Shown: positions 45,398-58,215 of the stretch, one piece after another
How positions within the stretch are numbered: the first letter of the stretch is position 1
How the letters are laid out: every line of letters starts with the position of its first letter
Source: Monodelphis domestica
Lineage: Eukaryota > Chordata > Mammalia > Didelphimorphia > Didelphidae
Reading direction: 5' to 3'
NCBI RefSeq assembly: GCF_027887165.1
Contig: NC_077231.1
Coordinates: 186,418,103 to 186,482,102 of the forward strand
Length of the DNA: 64,000 nt
Notes under the pieces: model-generated
The model's input: only the letters and a program-made list of their open reading frames with translations
What the model was told of the DNA's origin: nothing
Databases searched by the model: none
Position numbers and translations under genes: made by a program

Positions 45398-45414
45398 AAA
45401 ATCCCTTCATTCAT
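45398..45414. repeat. L1-D target-site duplication, left copy
   Basis: 'aaaatcccttcattcat', identical to 48679-48695. Confidence 0.93.
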
Positions 45415-48328
45415 ACGTAGAGGAAAATTCATATCCCTGAGTGCATATATTAACAAATTAGGGAGGGCAGAGATCAATGAATTGGAAATGCAAATCAAAA
45501 AACTTGAGAACAAACAAATTAAAAACCCCCAGAAGAAAACCAAACTAGAGATCCTAAAAAATTAAGGGAGAAATTAATAAAATCGAATGTGATAGAACTA
45601 TTGAGCTAATAAACAAGACTAGAAGCTGGTACTTTGAAAAAAACAGAAAAATAGACAAAATACTGGTCAATCTAATTAAAAAAAGGAAAGAAGAAAGGAA
45701 AATTAACAGCATCAAGGATGTAAAAGGGGACCTTACCTCCAACGAAGAGGAAATTAAGGCAATCATTAAAAACTACTTTGTCTAACTATATGGCAATAAA
45801 TATACCAACCTAGGTGATATCGATGACTATCTACAAAGATATAAATTGCTTAGACACACAGAAGAAGAAATAGATTTCTTAAATAATCCCATATCAGAAA
45901 CAGAAATCCAACAGGCCATCAAAGAACTTCCTAAGAAAAAATCCCCAGGGCCTGATGGATTCACAAGTGAATTCTATCAAACATTCAGAGAACAGTTAAT
46001 CCCAATACTATACAAACTATTTGACATAATAAGCAAAGAGGGAGTTCTACCAAACTCCTTTTATGACACAAACATGGTACTGATTTCAAAACCAGGCAGG
46101 TCAAAAACAGAGAAAGAAAACTATCGACCAATCTCCCTAATGAATATCGATGCAAAAATCTTAAATAGGATACTAGCAAAAAGACTCCAGCAAGTGATCA
46201 GAAGGGTCATCCACCATGATCAAGTAGGATTTATACCAGGGATGCAGGGCTGGTTCAATATTAGGAAAACCATCCACATAATTGACCACATCAACAAGCA
46301 AACCAACAAAAATCACATGATTATTTCAATAGATGCAGAAAAAGCCTTTGATAAAATACAACACCCATTCCTATTAAAAACACTAGAAAGCATAGGAATA
46401 GAAGGGTCATTCCTAAAAATAATAAACAGTATATATCTAAAACCATCAACTAATATCATCTGCAATGGGCATAAACTAGATGTATTCCCATTAAGATCAG
46501 GAGTGAAACAAGGATGCCCATTATCACCTCTACTATTTGACATTGTACTAGAAACACTAGCAGTAGCAGTTAGAGAAGAAAAAGAAATTGAAGGCATTAA
46601 AATTGGCAATGAGGAGACCAAGTTATCACTCTTTGTGGATGACATGATGGTCTACCTAAATAATCCTAGAGATTCAACCAAAAAGCTAATCGAAATAATC
46701 AACAACTTTAGCAAAGTTGCAGGATACAAAATAAACCCACACAAGTCATGAGCATTTCTATATATTTCCAACACAGCTCAGCAGCAAGAACTAGAAAGAG
46801 AAATCCCATTCAAAAGTACCTTAGACAAAATAAAATACTTAGGAATCTATCTCCAGAGACAAACACAGGAACTTTATGAACACAACTACAAAACATTCTC
46901 CACACAACTAAAACTAGACTTGAACAATTGGAGAAACATTAACTGCTCATGGGTAGGACGAGCCAATATAGTAAAAATGACCATCCTTTCCAAACTCATC
47001 TATCTATTTAGTGCCATATCCATGGAACTTCCAAAAAAATTTTTTTACTGATTTAGAAAAAAACATAACAAATTTCATTTGGAAGAACAAAGGATCAAGG
47101 ATATCCAGGGAAATAATGAAAAAAAAAAACAAAGGAAGGGGGCCTTGCAGTCCCAGATCTCAGACTATATTATAAATCAGCGGTCATCAAAACAATTTGG
47201 TACTGGCTAAGAGACAGAAAGGAGGATCAGTGGAATAGACTCGGGATAAGTGACCTCAGCAAGACAGTATATGACAAACCCAAAGATCCCAGTTTTGGGG
47301 ACAAAAATCCACTATTTCATAAAAACTGCTGGGAAAATTGGAGGACAGTGTGGGAAAGATTAGGTTTAGATCAACACCTCACATCCTACACGAAGATAAA
47401 TTCAAAATGGGTGAATGACTTGAACATAAAGAAGGAAACTATAAGAAAATTAGGCGAACACAGAATAGTATACATGGCAGACCTTTGGGAAGGGAGAGGC
47501 TTTAAAATCAAGCAAGACTTAGAAAGAGTCACAAAATGCAAAACAAATAATCTGGAATACATCAAATTAAAAAGTTTTTGTACAAGCAAAACCAATGTAA
47601 CTAAAATCAGAAGGGAAGCAACAAATTGGGAAACAATCTTCATAAAAACCTCTGACAAAGGTTTAATTACTGAAATTTATGAAGAGCTACATCAATTGTA
47701 CAAAAAAATCAAGCCATTCTCCAATTGATAAATGGGCAAGGGACATGAATAGGCAGTTTTCAGCCAAAGAAGTCAAAACTATTAATAATCACATGAAAAA
47801 GTGTTCTAAATCTCTGATAATCAGAGAGATGCAAATCAAAACAACTCTGAGGTATCACCTCACACCTAGCAGACTGGCTAACATGACAGCAAAGGAAAAT
47901 AATGAATGTTAGAGGGGATGTGGCAAAGTAGGGACATTAATTCATTGCTGGTGGAGTTGTGAATTGATCCAACCATTCTGGAGTGCAATTTGGAACTATG
48001 CCCAAAGGGCAATAAAAGACTGTCTGCCATAGCACTGCTGAATTTGTACCCAAAGAGATAATAAGAAAAAAGACTTGTACAAGAATATTCATAGCAGCAC
48101 TCTTTGTGGTGGCCAAAAATTGTAAAATGAGGGGATGCCCTTCATTTGGAGAATGGCTGAATAAATTATGGTATATGTTGGTGATGGAATACTATTGTGC
48201 TAAAAGGAATAATAAAGTAGAGGAATTCCATGGAGACTGGAACGTCCTCCAAGTGATGCAGAGCGAAAAGAGCAGAGCCAGGAAAACATTATACACAGAG
48301 ACTGATACTCTGGTACAATCGAAGGTAA
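45415..48328 (+). pseudogene. L1-D ORF2 (RT and C-terminal part), broken
   Basis: The longest frame (45846-46751) holds [43 protein letters not shown] and [12 protein letters not shown]. The catalytic motif is FVDD (46632-46643) instead of the FADD of L1-B. The two Asp are kept. The frame ends at a TGA (46749) where L1-B has Ser. Later pieces lie at 47348-47728 and 47679-47912 (ending at a TAG just after NEC where L1-B has Trp), and 48106-48328. The endonuclease is absent by 5' truncation. Non-functional. Confidence 0.88.
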
Positions 48329-48678
48329 TGGACTTCTCCATTAGTGTCAATGCAATATCCCTGAACAATCTGCAGGGATCTAAAAAACACTATCCACAAG
48401 CAGAGGATAAACTATGGTAGTAAAAACAATGAAGAAAAGCAACTGCTTGACTACAGGGGGGAAGGGGATATGACTGAGGAGAGACTCTAAATGAACACTC
48501 TAATGCAAATACCAACAACATGGAAATGGGTTCGAACCAAGAACACATGTGATACCCAGTGGAATCGTGCATTGGCTATGGGAGAGGTGGTGGGAAAGGG
48601 GGGGGGGGAAGAAAATGATCTTTGTTTCCAATGAATAATGTTTGAAAGTGACCAAATAAAATAATGTTTAAAGTGAAA
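45415..48678 (+). mobile_element. 5'-truncated L1 (L1-D) with 17-bp target duplications
   Basis: Begins inside ORF2 upstream of the RT ('gaggaaaattcatatccctg') and runs through ORF2, the 3' UTR and the poly(A) region after 'aataaaata'. Perfect 17-bp duplications bracket it, so the full 3.26-kb insertion is defined. Sequence is close to L1-B but with independent stops and shifts. Confidence 0.93.
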
Positions 48679-48695
48679 AAAATCCCTTCATTCAT
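48679..48695. repeat. L1-D target-site duplication, right copy
   Basis: Identical to 45398-45414. Confidence 0.93.
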
Positions 48696-48829
48696 TTTTG
48701 TTATGCTGAATATTCTGTATTTTTTCCATTTCATTCTAATCTTGAGCATGAAGCTGATCTGTAAAAGGCAAGAAATCTGGTGAAATTTTGAGGGGTAAAT
48801 TTTATCACATAGACGTGTTGGGGGGAAAA

Positions 48830-49745
48830 TCTATTACCATGGAGGGGAAGATGAGGGTGGTGATGGGTAATACTTAACTTTTACTCTCATTAAAGTTGGT
48901 TCAGAGAGGGAATAACAGTCAGATTTATTGGGGTATAAAATTCTTTATTACCCTATAGAGAAGTAGAAGGTTAATAAGAAAAGGATTGTTGTGGAGAAGA
49001 ATAATATGATAAGAGTAAATATCAGAGAAAGAATTCTTTCCTTGTTCCTGTAATGCACAGCCAGGAAAAAATCACAGTGGTCACTTTAAGGAAGACTGGC
49101 ATGCTAGGAAGACTGTGAGAGAACTCTTGGCCACTCTCTTGAACTCAATGTCTTGAGAGGTTGTCTTGGTGACTTTTCTCTGGATACTATCAGTTAGTAA
49201 TTTTGGTTAAACTTAACCAAAAGAGAAGAACATCTGTAAAGGTGAGAAGAGTTTTGCTTGGTGTGAGAGCTGTTCTCCTGCAGGGAGAAGCAGCTGCCAG
49301 TGGTAGGGTTCTGTTTTTCTCTCACTGAAATAGCATGAGGTCTGACTCCCTGCTGGGAACAGTCAGAGGAAGCCATTGAGTTCTGTCAGATATAAATAGT
49401 TAGAGAAGGCATCTTGTGAATTTTGATATATAATTTAAAGAGGTTAATAATATTTGAAGTTTATAGATTAGAACAAGTTTAGATACATAGAATTGGGTTT
49501 TAGGTAGACAGTTGAGAGTTTTAAGGAGGTTCACCTTTGGTGAACAAGAAGCAAATCCTCACAGATTAGATTGGTGGATTATCTTTAGACATTTTAGAAT
49601 TAGGATAAGAGTTTTCCTACTTTATTTCTACCTCCTTTGTCCTGTCCCTGCCTCTCCTGATAGTGAATAATAAAGAAGTATTGGATTAATCTGGATCCAG
49701 AAAATTCATCAATCATCTACAACCAGGTGGTCCTAACAGCTCAAG
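48830..49745 (+). repeat. LTR-like element with poly(A) signal
   Basis: About 0.9 kb, no coding capacity. 'aataaa' at 49669-49674 is followed by about 75 bp, as expected for R-U5. Purine-rich upstream half and pyrimidine-rich 49615-49660 resemble other marsupial LTRs. Family and ends are not fixed. Confidence 0.38.
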
Positions 49746-49823
49746 CCTATCTATACCAACTGATAAGGATCAATCAGCTATTTATACCAATAACCTATAA
49801 CAATATCAGTATTAATAATAACC

Positions 49824-49842
49824 ATATATATATATATATATA
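49824..49842. repeat. (AT)n microsatellite
   Basis: About nine AT dinucleotides at the 3'-tail side of L1-E. Confidence 0.8.
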
Positions 49843-49844
49843 GG

Positions 49845-52145
49845 TATATATCACTCAAACCCATTTCCATATTATTCATTTTTGTAAAAAAGCAATCCTT
49901 TAAAACCAAAACCACAAAAACACATATCCATTTAAATCATATGTTTTCTTCTGGATTTCTACTCCCACAGCTTTCTCTTGATGTGGATAGCATTCTTTCT
50001 CAGAAGTCCCACAGAATTGTCTTGGATTATTGCATTGGTATTAATAGCAAAATCAATTAACTTTGATCATCCCGCTATCTTACCATTCCTGTGCATAATG
50101 ATCTCCTGGTTCTACTATTTCACTCCGCATTAGATCATGTAGGTCTTTCCAGTTCTTATAGAAACCCATCAATTCATCATTCCTTTGAGCACAACAGTTT
50201 TCCATCACCATCATATACTACAATTTGTTCAGCCATTCCCCAATCAAGGGACATCCTTTCATTTTCCTTTTTTTTTTGTTACTACAAAAAGCACAGCTAT
50301 AAATATTTTTGTACAAACAGATCCTTGCACAGATTTTTTTAATATATGATAGAAACCCAGTAGTGGTATTGCTGGATCAAAGGGCAAGCATTCTTTTAAG
50401 ACTCTTTGGATATGATTCCAAATTGTCCTCCAGAATTGTTGGATCAATTCAAAACTCCACTAGCAATACATAGTGTCCCAACTTTGCCATATCCCCTCCA
50501 ACATTTATTATCTTCCTTTATTGTCATATTGACCACTCTGCTAGGTGTAAGGTGGTACCTCATGGTTATTTTGACCTGCATTTCTCCAATCAGGATGCAT
50601 TTAGAACATTTTTCATATGATTATTGATAGTTTTTATTTTTTCATCTGAAAACTGCTTATTCCTATCCCTTGACCAGTCAATTGGAGAGTGTTTTGGTTT
50701 CTTATGAATTTGACTTAATTCTTTGTATGTTTAAAAAATTAGAGCTTTGGCAGAGGTCTGTATTATATGTATTATACATTTTTTCTGAGTTTGTTGCTCC
50801 CCTTCTAATTTGTGTTGCATTGGTTTTGTTTGTATAACCCCTTTTTAATTTAATATAATCAGAATTTTATTCATTTTACATCTTGTAATATGCTCTACCT
50901 CTTGCTAGGTCTTAAATTCCTACCATTTCCATGGACCTGACAGGTATGCTATTCTATGTTCACCTAATTTATTTATGATTTCACTCTTTATAGTTAATAT
51001 TCTTTACCCATTTTGAATTTATCTTGGCATGGAATGTGAGATATTGATCTAAACCCAATTTTTTCAACACATTTTCCAATTTTCCCAGCAGTTTTTGTCA
51101 AATAACGAGTATTTGTTCCAAAAGCTAGGATGTTTGGGTTTATAAAACACCATTTTACTAAGGTCATTTACCTTAAGCCTAATCCATTGATCTGCTTTTC
51201 ACTAGTACCAGATTGTTTTGATGGTCACTGCTTTATAGTATAGTTTAAGATCTGATACTGCTAGGCCCCCACCTTTCATATTTTTTGTTATTAGTTCCTT
51301 GGTATTCTTGATCTTTTGTTCTTCCAGATGAAATTTGCTATAATTTTTTCTAATTTTTTGAAAAAGTTTATTTGATAGGTATGGCACTGAATAAATAAAT
51401 TTAATTTAGCTACTGTCACTTTTATTATATTAGCTGATCCTAACTATGAGAAATTAATCTTTTTCCAATTGTTTAGATCTGGTTTTGTTTGTGTGAAAAA
51501 TGTTTTGTAGTTGTGTTCATATAATTCACAAGTTTGTCTTGGCAGATAAACTCCCAAATATTTTATATTGTCTAGGGTGATTTTAAATGGAGTTTCTCTT
51601 TCTATTTTTGCTACTGAGTTTTGTTGGAAATATTTGGAATGTTGGTGATTTATGTGGGTTTATTTTGTATCTTGCAAATTTGCTAAATTTATCATTTCCA
51701 TTCACTTTTTCATTGATTTTCTTAGATTCTATAAGTATGCCTTCATATCATCTGTAAAGAGTGATAGTTGAGTTTCCTCACTGCCTACTTTAATCCTTTT
51801 TATTTCTTTTTCTTCTCTAATTGCTAACACTAGAATTTCTAGTATAATAGTTAATAGAAGTGGTGATAATGGGCATCCTTGCTTCACTTCTGATCATATT
51901 GGGAAGGTTTCTAACATATTCCCATTGCAGATGATACTTGCTGATGTTTTTAAGTAAATTCTGTTTATTATTTTGAGGAAAGGCCATTTTATTCCTATAC
52001 TTTCTACTGTTTTTAATAGGAATGGATGTATTTTTTTAAAGGCATTTTATGGATCTTTTGAGATAATCATGTAATTTCTGTTAGTATGGTTATTGAGATG
52101 GTCAATTATGAAGATGGTTTTCCTAATATTGAACCATCCTTGTAG
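49845..52145 (-). mobile_element. old L1 (L1-E), 5' truncated
   Basis: The minus strand reads 3' UTR (49845-50240), ORF2 C-terminus (complement of 'ttggatcaattcaaaactcc' and the Cys-motif region near 50420-50500) and RT back to 'cctaatattgaaccatcctt' at about 52140. It is the complement of the same ORF2 positions as in L1-C but with much higher divergence and a different 3' UTR, so an older subfamily. Only short open pieces remain (50259-50447, 51202-51387). No target duplication found. Confidence 0.8.
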
Positions 52146-52546
52146 TATTTGTAGCTACTCATTATTTAGATAATTTGATTTAAAAGAACAGATCATCACT
52201 CCTGGAATGGGAACTGCATCAGATAGAGAATTAATATTTTTCCAGTAAAGATACTTAAAATATTGATATTCATATCCACAGTGTTCATGAAGGAGAGTAA
52301 AGGCCAGTTTACTTGTATTGGTTGGATAAGTTGCTTTCTAATTTTTAACTGCCTTTTTAAAGAAATAATTGCAAGTAATAACCTTTTTTGTACAACATTT
52401 AATGAGTAAGCAGTGTTTTTGGAATTGTGTTAGTTGTATATGAAACAAGATTGGAGGTAAATAAATAGGACCATATCAGTAGAGGATTAGTTTTATGGAT
52501 AATAATTTTATGTCTATGAAGAGCCATTTAATGTTGGTAGACAGGA

Positions 52547-52588
<42 letters not shown>

Positions 52589-54570
52589 TTTTGAAACAAG
52601 GAAGTAAAACCTAGTAAGTGAAAGTCAGTTGACACTTTTTTATTAAAGTTTTAATAATGTATTTTTTATTTTCTCTTAAAGTGCTTTTATAATAAGTAAA
52701 TTAAATAGACTCTTCTGGTAGTTCCTGTGTTCCTTTCAGAATGAGCTATTTACCTTCATACCTTTTTCTTATTACATTATTTCTTCTATCCCTTTCATGT
52801 CTATACCTTAATGGATACAGAAACACAGGAATCTCCAATGCTGACATCCAGAACAAAAATTTCAGGGAAAGATATGGTATTCTGTGAAATAACCAAATAC
52901 AAATGTTTACTCAAATAATAATTAAACAGGTAGCTGCTTTAGTTCAAATTTTATTTTTGGTGTTGTTTTCACTATTTTTGTTTACTCTAAACATTATCTA
53001 GAACAAAATAGGTTGGAATCCATTATATTGACATTTTCTTTACAACATGGTATTAGAAAGGAGTATACTATTTTTGTACTTGATAATCTTTGAACCTTTT
53101 ATCTAGAATATTTCAGAGATGATATAGGGAAAATATGTAGTGGTAGACTCTGTTTAGCATTCTTGCTGTTTTTGATTAAATGTAAAAATTTGAACATTTT
53201 TACTAAAATATAAGGATTTTTGAAATTCCTATTTTAAAAAGTAATGGTGTTTGTAATGGTGATTTTTTGCTCATTCTTGAACTGAGATAATTTCACTCTA
53301 TATATTTTATATTATATTTATTAAATATTATGTTAATATTGTATTTATATGTATATATAAAAAGATAACCTAATCAGTTGTGTCATAAACTATTATTTGT
53401 TTTGCTTTTCTGTGTGTCCAATTCAAGTTAATTGCTTATGTACCACAAAAAGGGAAGGAGTAATCACCCTGCTCCTATTTTGACCTTTAATTAAACCTAT
53501 TCTATTTTGAGAGTAATGATGTAATTGCTAACCATTCTGAAGTTCTGCTACAATCACTATGTGGTATCAGTTGGGTATTTTCTGTTTATTGCCAAATGAA
53601 CGAGAGTCCAAACCATGGGACTTGGGTTGCCTGAGAACCTTTCCAACAGGAGGCTCTTAAGAGACTGCAATGGACAAGCCCCCCCAAGCATGACTCTTCT
53701 ATATCACTCGATTCTGTCACTTTCCCCTTGTCATGTGACAGTAGACTGCCTCAATCCATCACATCTGGTACAGGAATGAGCCTGGAGACTACAAGGAGTG
53801 CCCATATCCAGCTCTGAGGACAGAAGAGCTTTCCTGCTTTTTTCAGCCACCCCAAAGAAATCTTTCCTGGTTATCTCTGACTGGGGGACAGAACTGAGAA
53901 GGGCTCTGCGGGAATCTAGCTGACTTCTTCTGCTCCCCCAGCCTTTGGGGAAGGGTTCAGGAATACCACTTCATCCTGCCCAATGAGGCATAACATTTTA
54001 GCTCAGTTACATGGTAATGGGGGGAAGCAATGCAAGAGTCATAGTTTTCACTCATAAAATATGTATTTTTATGCTGTATGCTAAAAGCTTCTTCTACAAT
54101 TCATCTGGGCATAGAGTTAAGCCTGAATTCTCAAAGTTTTCATAGACAAAATGAACACTCTCACAGTTCCTAACTAGCAGGACAGACTTTGAGTAACTCA
54201 GGTAGGGCCCATAAGAGTTTTCTGTTCCTTCCAATGAGCAAACTAGTAAGGAGATTCTTCAGTGGTGGAATCTTTGGCCAAGCCAATCCATGAAGACCAT
54301 TGATTAAGTCATAAAGGGCTTGTGATGTGTAGTGCATGCAGGTAAACACTCCAGTCTACACAGCAGTGAGTAAAGCCTGGAGAACATACAAGGTAAGAAA
54401 TGTTCTCCACCTGAAAGCAGCCTATTTCAGTTAATTAAGAATATCTTTTGTTAATCTTTCAGCCTATTAAGAATGATCAGGTATGTTCACAAATTACCAA
54501 GACAAACAAATATAGGGTGTAAGAAAAGTACTAACAAGGCTAAGAATTCATATAAAGGAAAAATCACTAA
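52146..54570. other. AT-rich unassigned DNA with possible LTR-like piece at 53430-54010
   Basis: 52150-53430 is AT-rich with no recognised feature apart from the TA repeat. 53430-54010 is more balanced in composition and may be an old LTR. No gene supported. Confidence 0.35.
52552..52587. repeat. (TA)n microsatellite
   Basis: Eighteen TA dinucleotides, uninterrupted. Confidence 0.95.
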
Positions 54571-54574
54571 TCTG

Positions 54575-54895
54575 GAGGCAACTAGGAAAGTCTTGAGGAG
54601 CAGCCAACTTTTGAGGTGAGCTTGGAGGATAAGATTGCACAATATGAGGGTTTTCTGGATACAGGGAATAGCAGGAGCAAAAACTGAGAGGGAGGAATGG
54701 AGAGATTATTGGGGGTGGGGGTGGGGAAGATAAAGCAGTCAAATAGTCCATTGTGGCTAGCACATAGATGACCTGAGCAGGATGAAATGAGGCTGGATAG
54801 TTTGGTCAGAGCAAAGCTAAGCATTCTGGACTTCATATTAAGGAAGTAACTTATGATTTTTCAGCAGCAAAGTCATGACAAGAATCTTATATGAC
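54575..54895 (-). mobile_element. L2-type LINE fragment
   Basis: 'ttttgaggtgagcttggagg', 'gggaatagcaggagcaaaaa', 'gctggatagtttggtcagag' and 'aagtaacttatgatttttc' follow the order of an antisense L2 segment known from mammals. It is decayed, with no frame. The family call is by recognition. Confidence 0.45.
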
Positions 54896-54899
54896 ATCT

Positions 54900-55140
54900 A
54901 GTCTGGTAGCTGGAGAAGCAGCCTTAGCATAGTAGATAAGAGAGCTGCTCTTATAATAAGAAGTCATGAGTGTAAGGCCTGCATCTGATTCATCCTGGCT
55001 GATTGCCTCTAAGCAGGTTACTTAATATTTCACTCCCTCAGGTAACTAACTCTCTAAGATTATAATTTGCAAAGAAGTTGTCTATATCTATGGAGGCAAT
55101 TTTTTTCACTAAGAATTCCATGTAGATGAAATCTCATATC
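54900..55140 (+). repeat. marsupial CORE-SINE/MIR-type element
   Basis: 'gcatagtagataagagagct', 'gaagtcatgagtgtaaggcc', 'gattgcctctaagcaggtta', 'cttaatatttcactccctca' and the tail 'taactctctaagattataat' match the marsupial SINE type whose 3' part differs from plain MIR. Confidence 0.6.
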
Positions 55141-56037
55141 TCATTGAACATATTTAGTTCAAAAGAAATCTGGTAGCATTTTGTTGGATGGATGGAGAAA
55201 GTCAAGTTTGGAACATGGTGACAAATTAGATAATGAAGGAATGCACCCCCTGAAATGGCCAGATTGGCATCTCTTCATTTCTTCCCCCAAATTAGTGTAA
55301 TTGATAGAAAAAGAAGTGCTTAATTCACTGCTCATCTGACTATTTTTGGACTATATTTTGAGGAGATAATGGAGGTACATTGTATATCATAAATTATTGG
55401 TGTTTATTTTTAGTGTCCCTTCCCAGGAAGGCTTGAAAAGCAGAGATATATTGGTTTGCAACTCATCAACCCCTTCCTTGTAGAAATGTAGGGATCTATA
55501 CAAGGTGCATTGTTTCTGCATCTCTTTCCTGTGGAGAAGAGCTAGAAATATATGTCATACTAAACAAAGCAGTATCTCTGGACGTGCTGTGACTTATGGA
55601 ATGACCCCAACAGGTCATGCCATGTCATATTGAATATGGCAGTGCTGTATCTCTGGACATGCTCTCTGTGAGGACTGTGGTAAGAAAGGTGGAACAATGA
55701 AGGTACTTCTTAATCTTCTGACATAAAAAGCCCCTATTAATCACATTATGCTAGCTCATCCCTTCTGTTTAGGATATCTGCTAGAAATATAGTATCTATC
55801 AGTGTGACAGAGCCTGCTAGAGAAATGCTGATGCAAACACATCACTGACAGGCATCAGATGCTTTAAGGAGACCTCTTTGTGTCCATAGAAACTTGCCAT
55901 TTAAGACATTTCTCTACAGCACAATCCCACTTGTATTGTGGGTCCTTGTCATTGTCCCCAAAACTGCATGGCAGAAAAGCTTCATAAATTATGTTTTTAG
56001 TATTTATGTTTTAATTGTATTTTACTTCTTTCTACAG
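55141..56037. other. unassigned, with an imperfect direct repeat
   Basis: 'agtatctctggacgtgctgt' (about 55571) and 'tgtatctctggacatgctct' (about 55647) are imperfect direct repeats. No gene signal until the exon-like segment at 56038. Confidence 0.4.
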
Positions 56038-56074
56038 TAGTGGAAGAGAATTCCCCAGAAGACTCTATAAGCAG
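56038..56074 (+). other. candidate 37-bp exon (exon-like segment)
   Basis: A strong acceptor ('tttacttctttctacag' ending at 56037) and a consensus donor ('cag' then 'gtaagtg' from 56075) enclose 37 bases. In the one plausible open phase they read VEENSPEDSIS; a second open phase gives a basic peptide and the third begins with TAG. The size suits a small or micro exon. No flanking exon is certain, and the only other candidate on this strand is at about 58998. The gene is unidentified, and chance occurrence cannot be ruled out. Confidence 0.3.
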
Positions 56075-57980
56075 GTAAGTGTTTTGTGGCAAGTTACTAT
56101 TTCTTCTTACTAATTAATCTACATGGTTCATCTTCTATTAGATGCCTCCATCCAAGGCAAGGTAGATTCTCAAGTTCCAAAAAATGAAATATCTTCAATT
56201 TAATCAGTTCTTACCCTCACCACAAAACCCATGTTTTACTTCATTATTTGATGCAGAATTATGTTTGTTAAACTCCTTGGGGGATCCGTTCCAAGCCTAC
56301 TGTGGATGGCTGAAACCATGGATATAACTGAATTCCTCCTGACCCCATGTAAAAGTGTGCTCTCTCCCCCCACTCTGTTCTCTGGGAGCCTCCCACCCAC
56401 CCACCTCCCCCACCATAAAAAATGAAAAAGAAGAGACCTTAGTCAGGGGGCAGACTGCTACAGACCTCAAGACCTCCAGCTTTCAAGTTGATTGGAGGTA
56501 ACTTAAACCACAGAAAGTGAAACCTTAGATGAGAGGCTCCTGCTAAGTAGATTGGCAACCATTCTGTGTGAGTTGCCCAGGAACACTGAAGGATTCAAAG
56601 GCTTCCTTAGGATCACAAATCCAGTATGTGATGAGGGAAATGTGGACCAAGGTTACCTTTATTCCCAAGACCTACTGCCTACTCACTACCCCTTATTTTA
56701 TCTATTAATAAAATATTGCATGAACAAAGAATGAGCAAGTTATGCTCTTCTATATGGTCACACTATGTATCAGTTACTTGGGACGACTTCCTTTTAGGGC
56801 ACATCTTTAATGCAAATATGAATCTTTTTATAATTGTGGGAATTCATCTTAGTGCTCAGGGATGATCAGGTAAAGGCATTATCGGGGTGGAATGGGGCTT
56901 AGTCACTGGGGATGAGGTCCTGAGTCACAAGAGGAATTTGTATTGGAAATGCCTTAGCAGGAGGGAGAGAAGCAATAGAAAGAAGTGGCTGTTAAGTGAC
57001 TTCTGTTTACAATTCTTTTGGACAACACTGCTAGGAAGCTATTTCCCACACTGAGACTTTGGTGCAGGAATAGTCTACTTCCCATGTATCTGGGTAAAGT
57101 GGTATATCTTGAAAAGTGATCAACCTATCAAAAGTACATAATTCCTCTGGAGCTCCTAGAGAGGCAAACCATCGTGGTAAAGCTTCAGCTGTAAATGCCA
57201 CCAACAGGAATAACTGAACACTAAAGGTATCTCTTCCAACAAACTCACTATTCACACAACACAGAAGCTTATTTTGCAATGACCTGCAGATCCCATGCTT
57301 TTTTTTGTATTTCTGCCAGTGATGAGTTAGTTTTAATATAGAAAAAGGTGAAAAGACTATAAGAAATCTTTCTACTCTCCATGATTAAGTAGAATGAAAT
57401 ATTCCTAGAAATGATACAAGGTTTTTAAAAAACAAGAAAAGGGAACCTGCAAGTGGCAAATGGGAGTAAGTGTATTAAGAGTTTGGAATCACAACACAGA
57501 GAACCTAAATATTTTGAGTTTTTCTTTCTTTTTATTCCTGAAAGTGATTATGTAAAAAATGGGGCTGAAGAAGAACCTGAACTCAAGAAAGAGAAAGACT
57601 TGTGAAGATGATTTTTAAACCTTAGAAATGTTGCAAAAGGTCATTGATAGAAAATTAAATATCTTTAGAGAAATTTGGGAAGCCTTGAGAAATTGAAAAA
57701 GTGACATGGTATAGAAGACTCCATCTGAAGTGAAGTGAGTTAAAGTAAGGCAAGTGAGCTAATGGAGAAGGATTTAAAGAGATGGAGGAAGAAGATATTG
57801 TAAAGGTTGTGAATAATAGTAGGTGGGACCACTCTGAAAGAGGAAATGTGGAAGGAGAGGGATTTAAGAAGACCAGATAAGTAAAGTGACAAATTGGAGA
57901 TGGAAAAAAGAGGTTGGATGTGTTTATCTCATAATTAAGAAGAGCTTCAAAAAATACTTGTCTAAGGGTAAACAAAACCT
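56075..57980. other. unassigned DNA, possible DNA-transposon trace at 56270-56350
   Basis: 'ttccaagcctactgtggatg' followed by 'gctgaaaccatggatata' resembles ends of old mammalian Tigger/MER-type transposons. 57600-57960 is purine-rich on the plus strand with a minus-strand 106-codon frame of low-complexity character. No gene is supported. Confidence 0.3.
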
Positions 57981-58004
57981 AAATATCAGAGAAAAGAAGT
58001 AGCT

Positions 58005-58215
58005 TGAGGGTAATGGATAGGGAGTTAGGTCTAGGAATAAAGATAAACTGGATTCAAGTTCCCTCTTTCTCACATCCTGGTATCATGACCCCAATCAAGT
58101 CTTTAAAATCCCTCAGTGTTCTCAGGCAACTCTGACACCAGTTGCCAACCTGCATTATTTCCTGTAGAAGTTTCTTGTGTCTAAGAAATCACAAGGCAAA
58201 GTGTTGATTAGAATG
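58005..58215 (+). repeat. marsupial CORE-SINE/MIR-type element
   Basis: 'gtaatggatagggagttagg', 'aactggattcaagttccctc', 'ccccaatcaagtctttaaaa' and 'ctcaggcaactctgacacca' run in the same order as in the SINE at 54900-55140. Confidence 0.6.

Noticed and set aside
57655..57975. 106-codon minus-strand frame rich in Ser, Phe and Pro
   Set aside because: Antisense of a purine-rich tract; no domain and likely repeat-derived.
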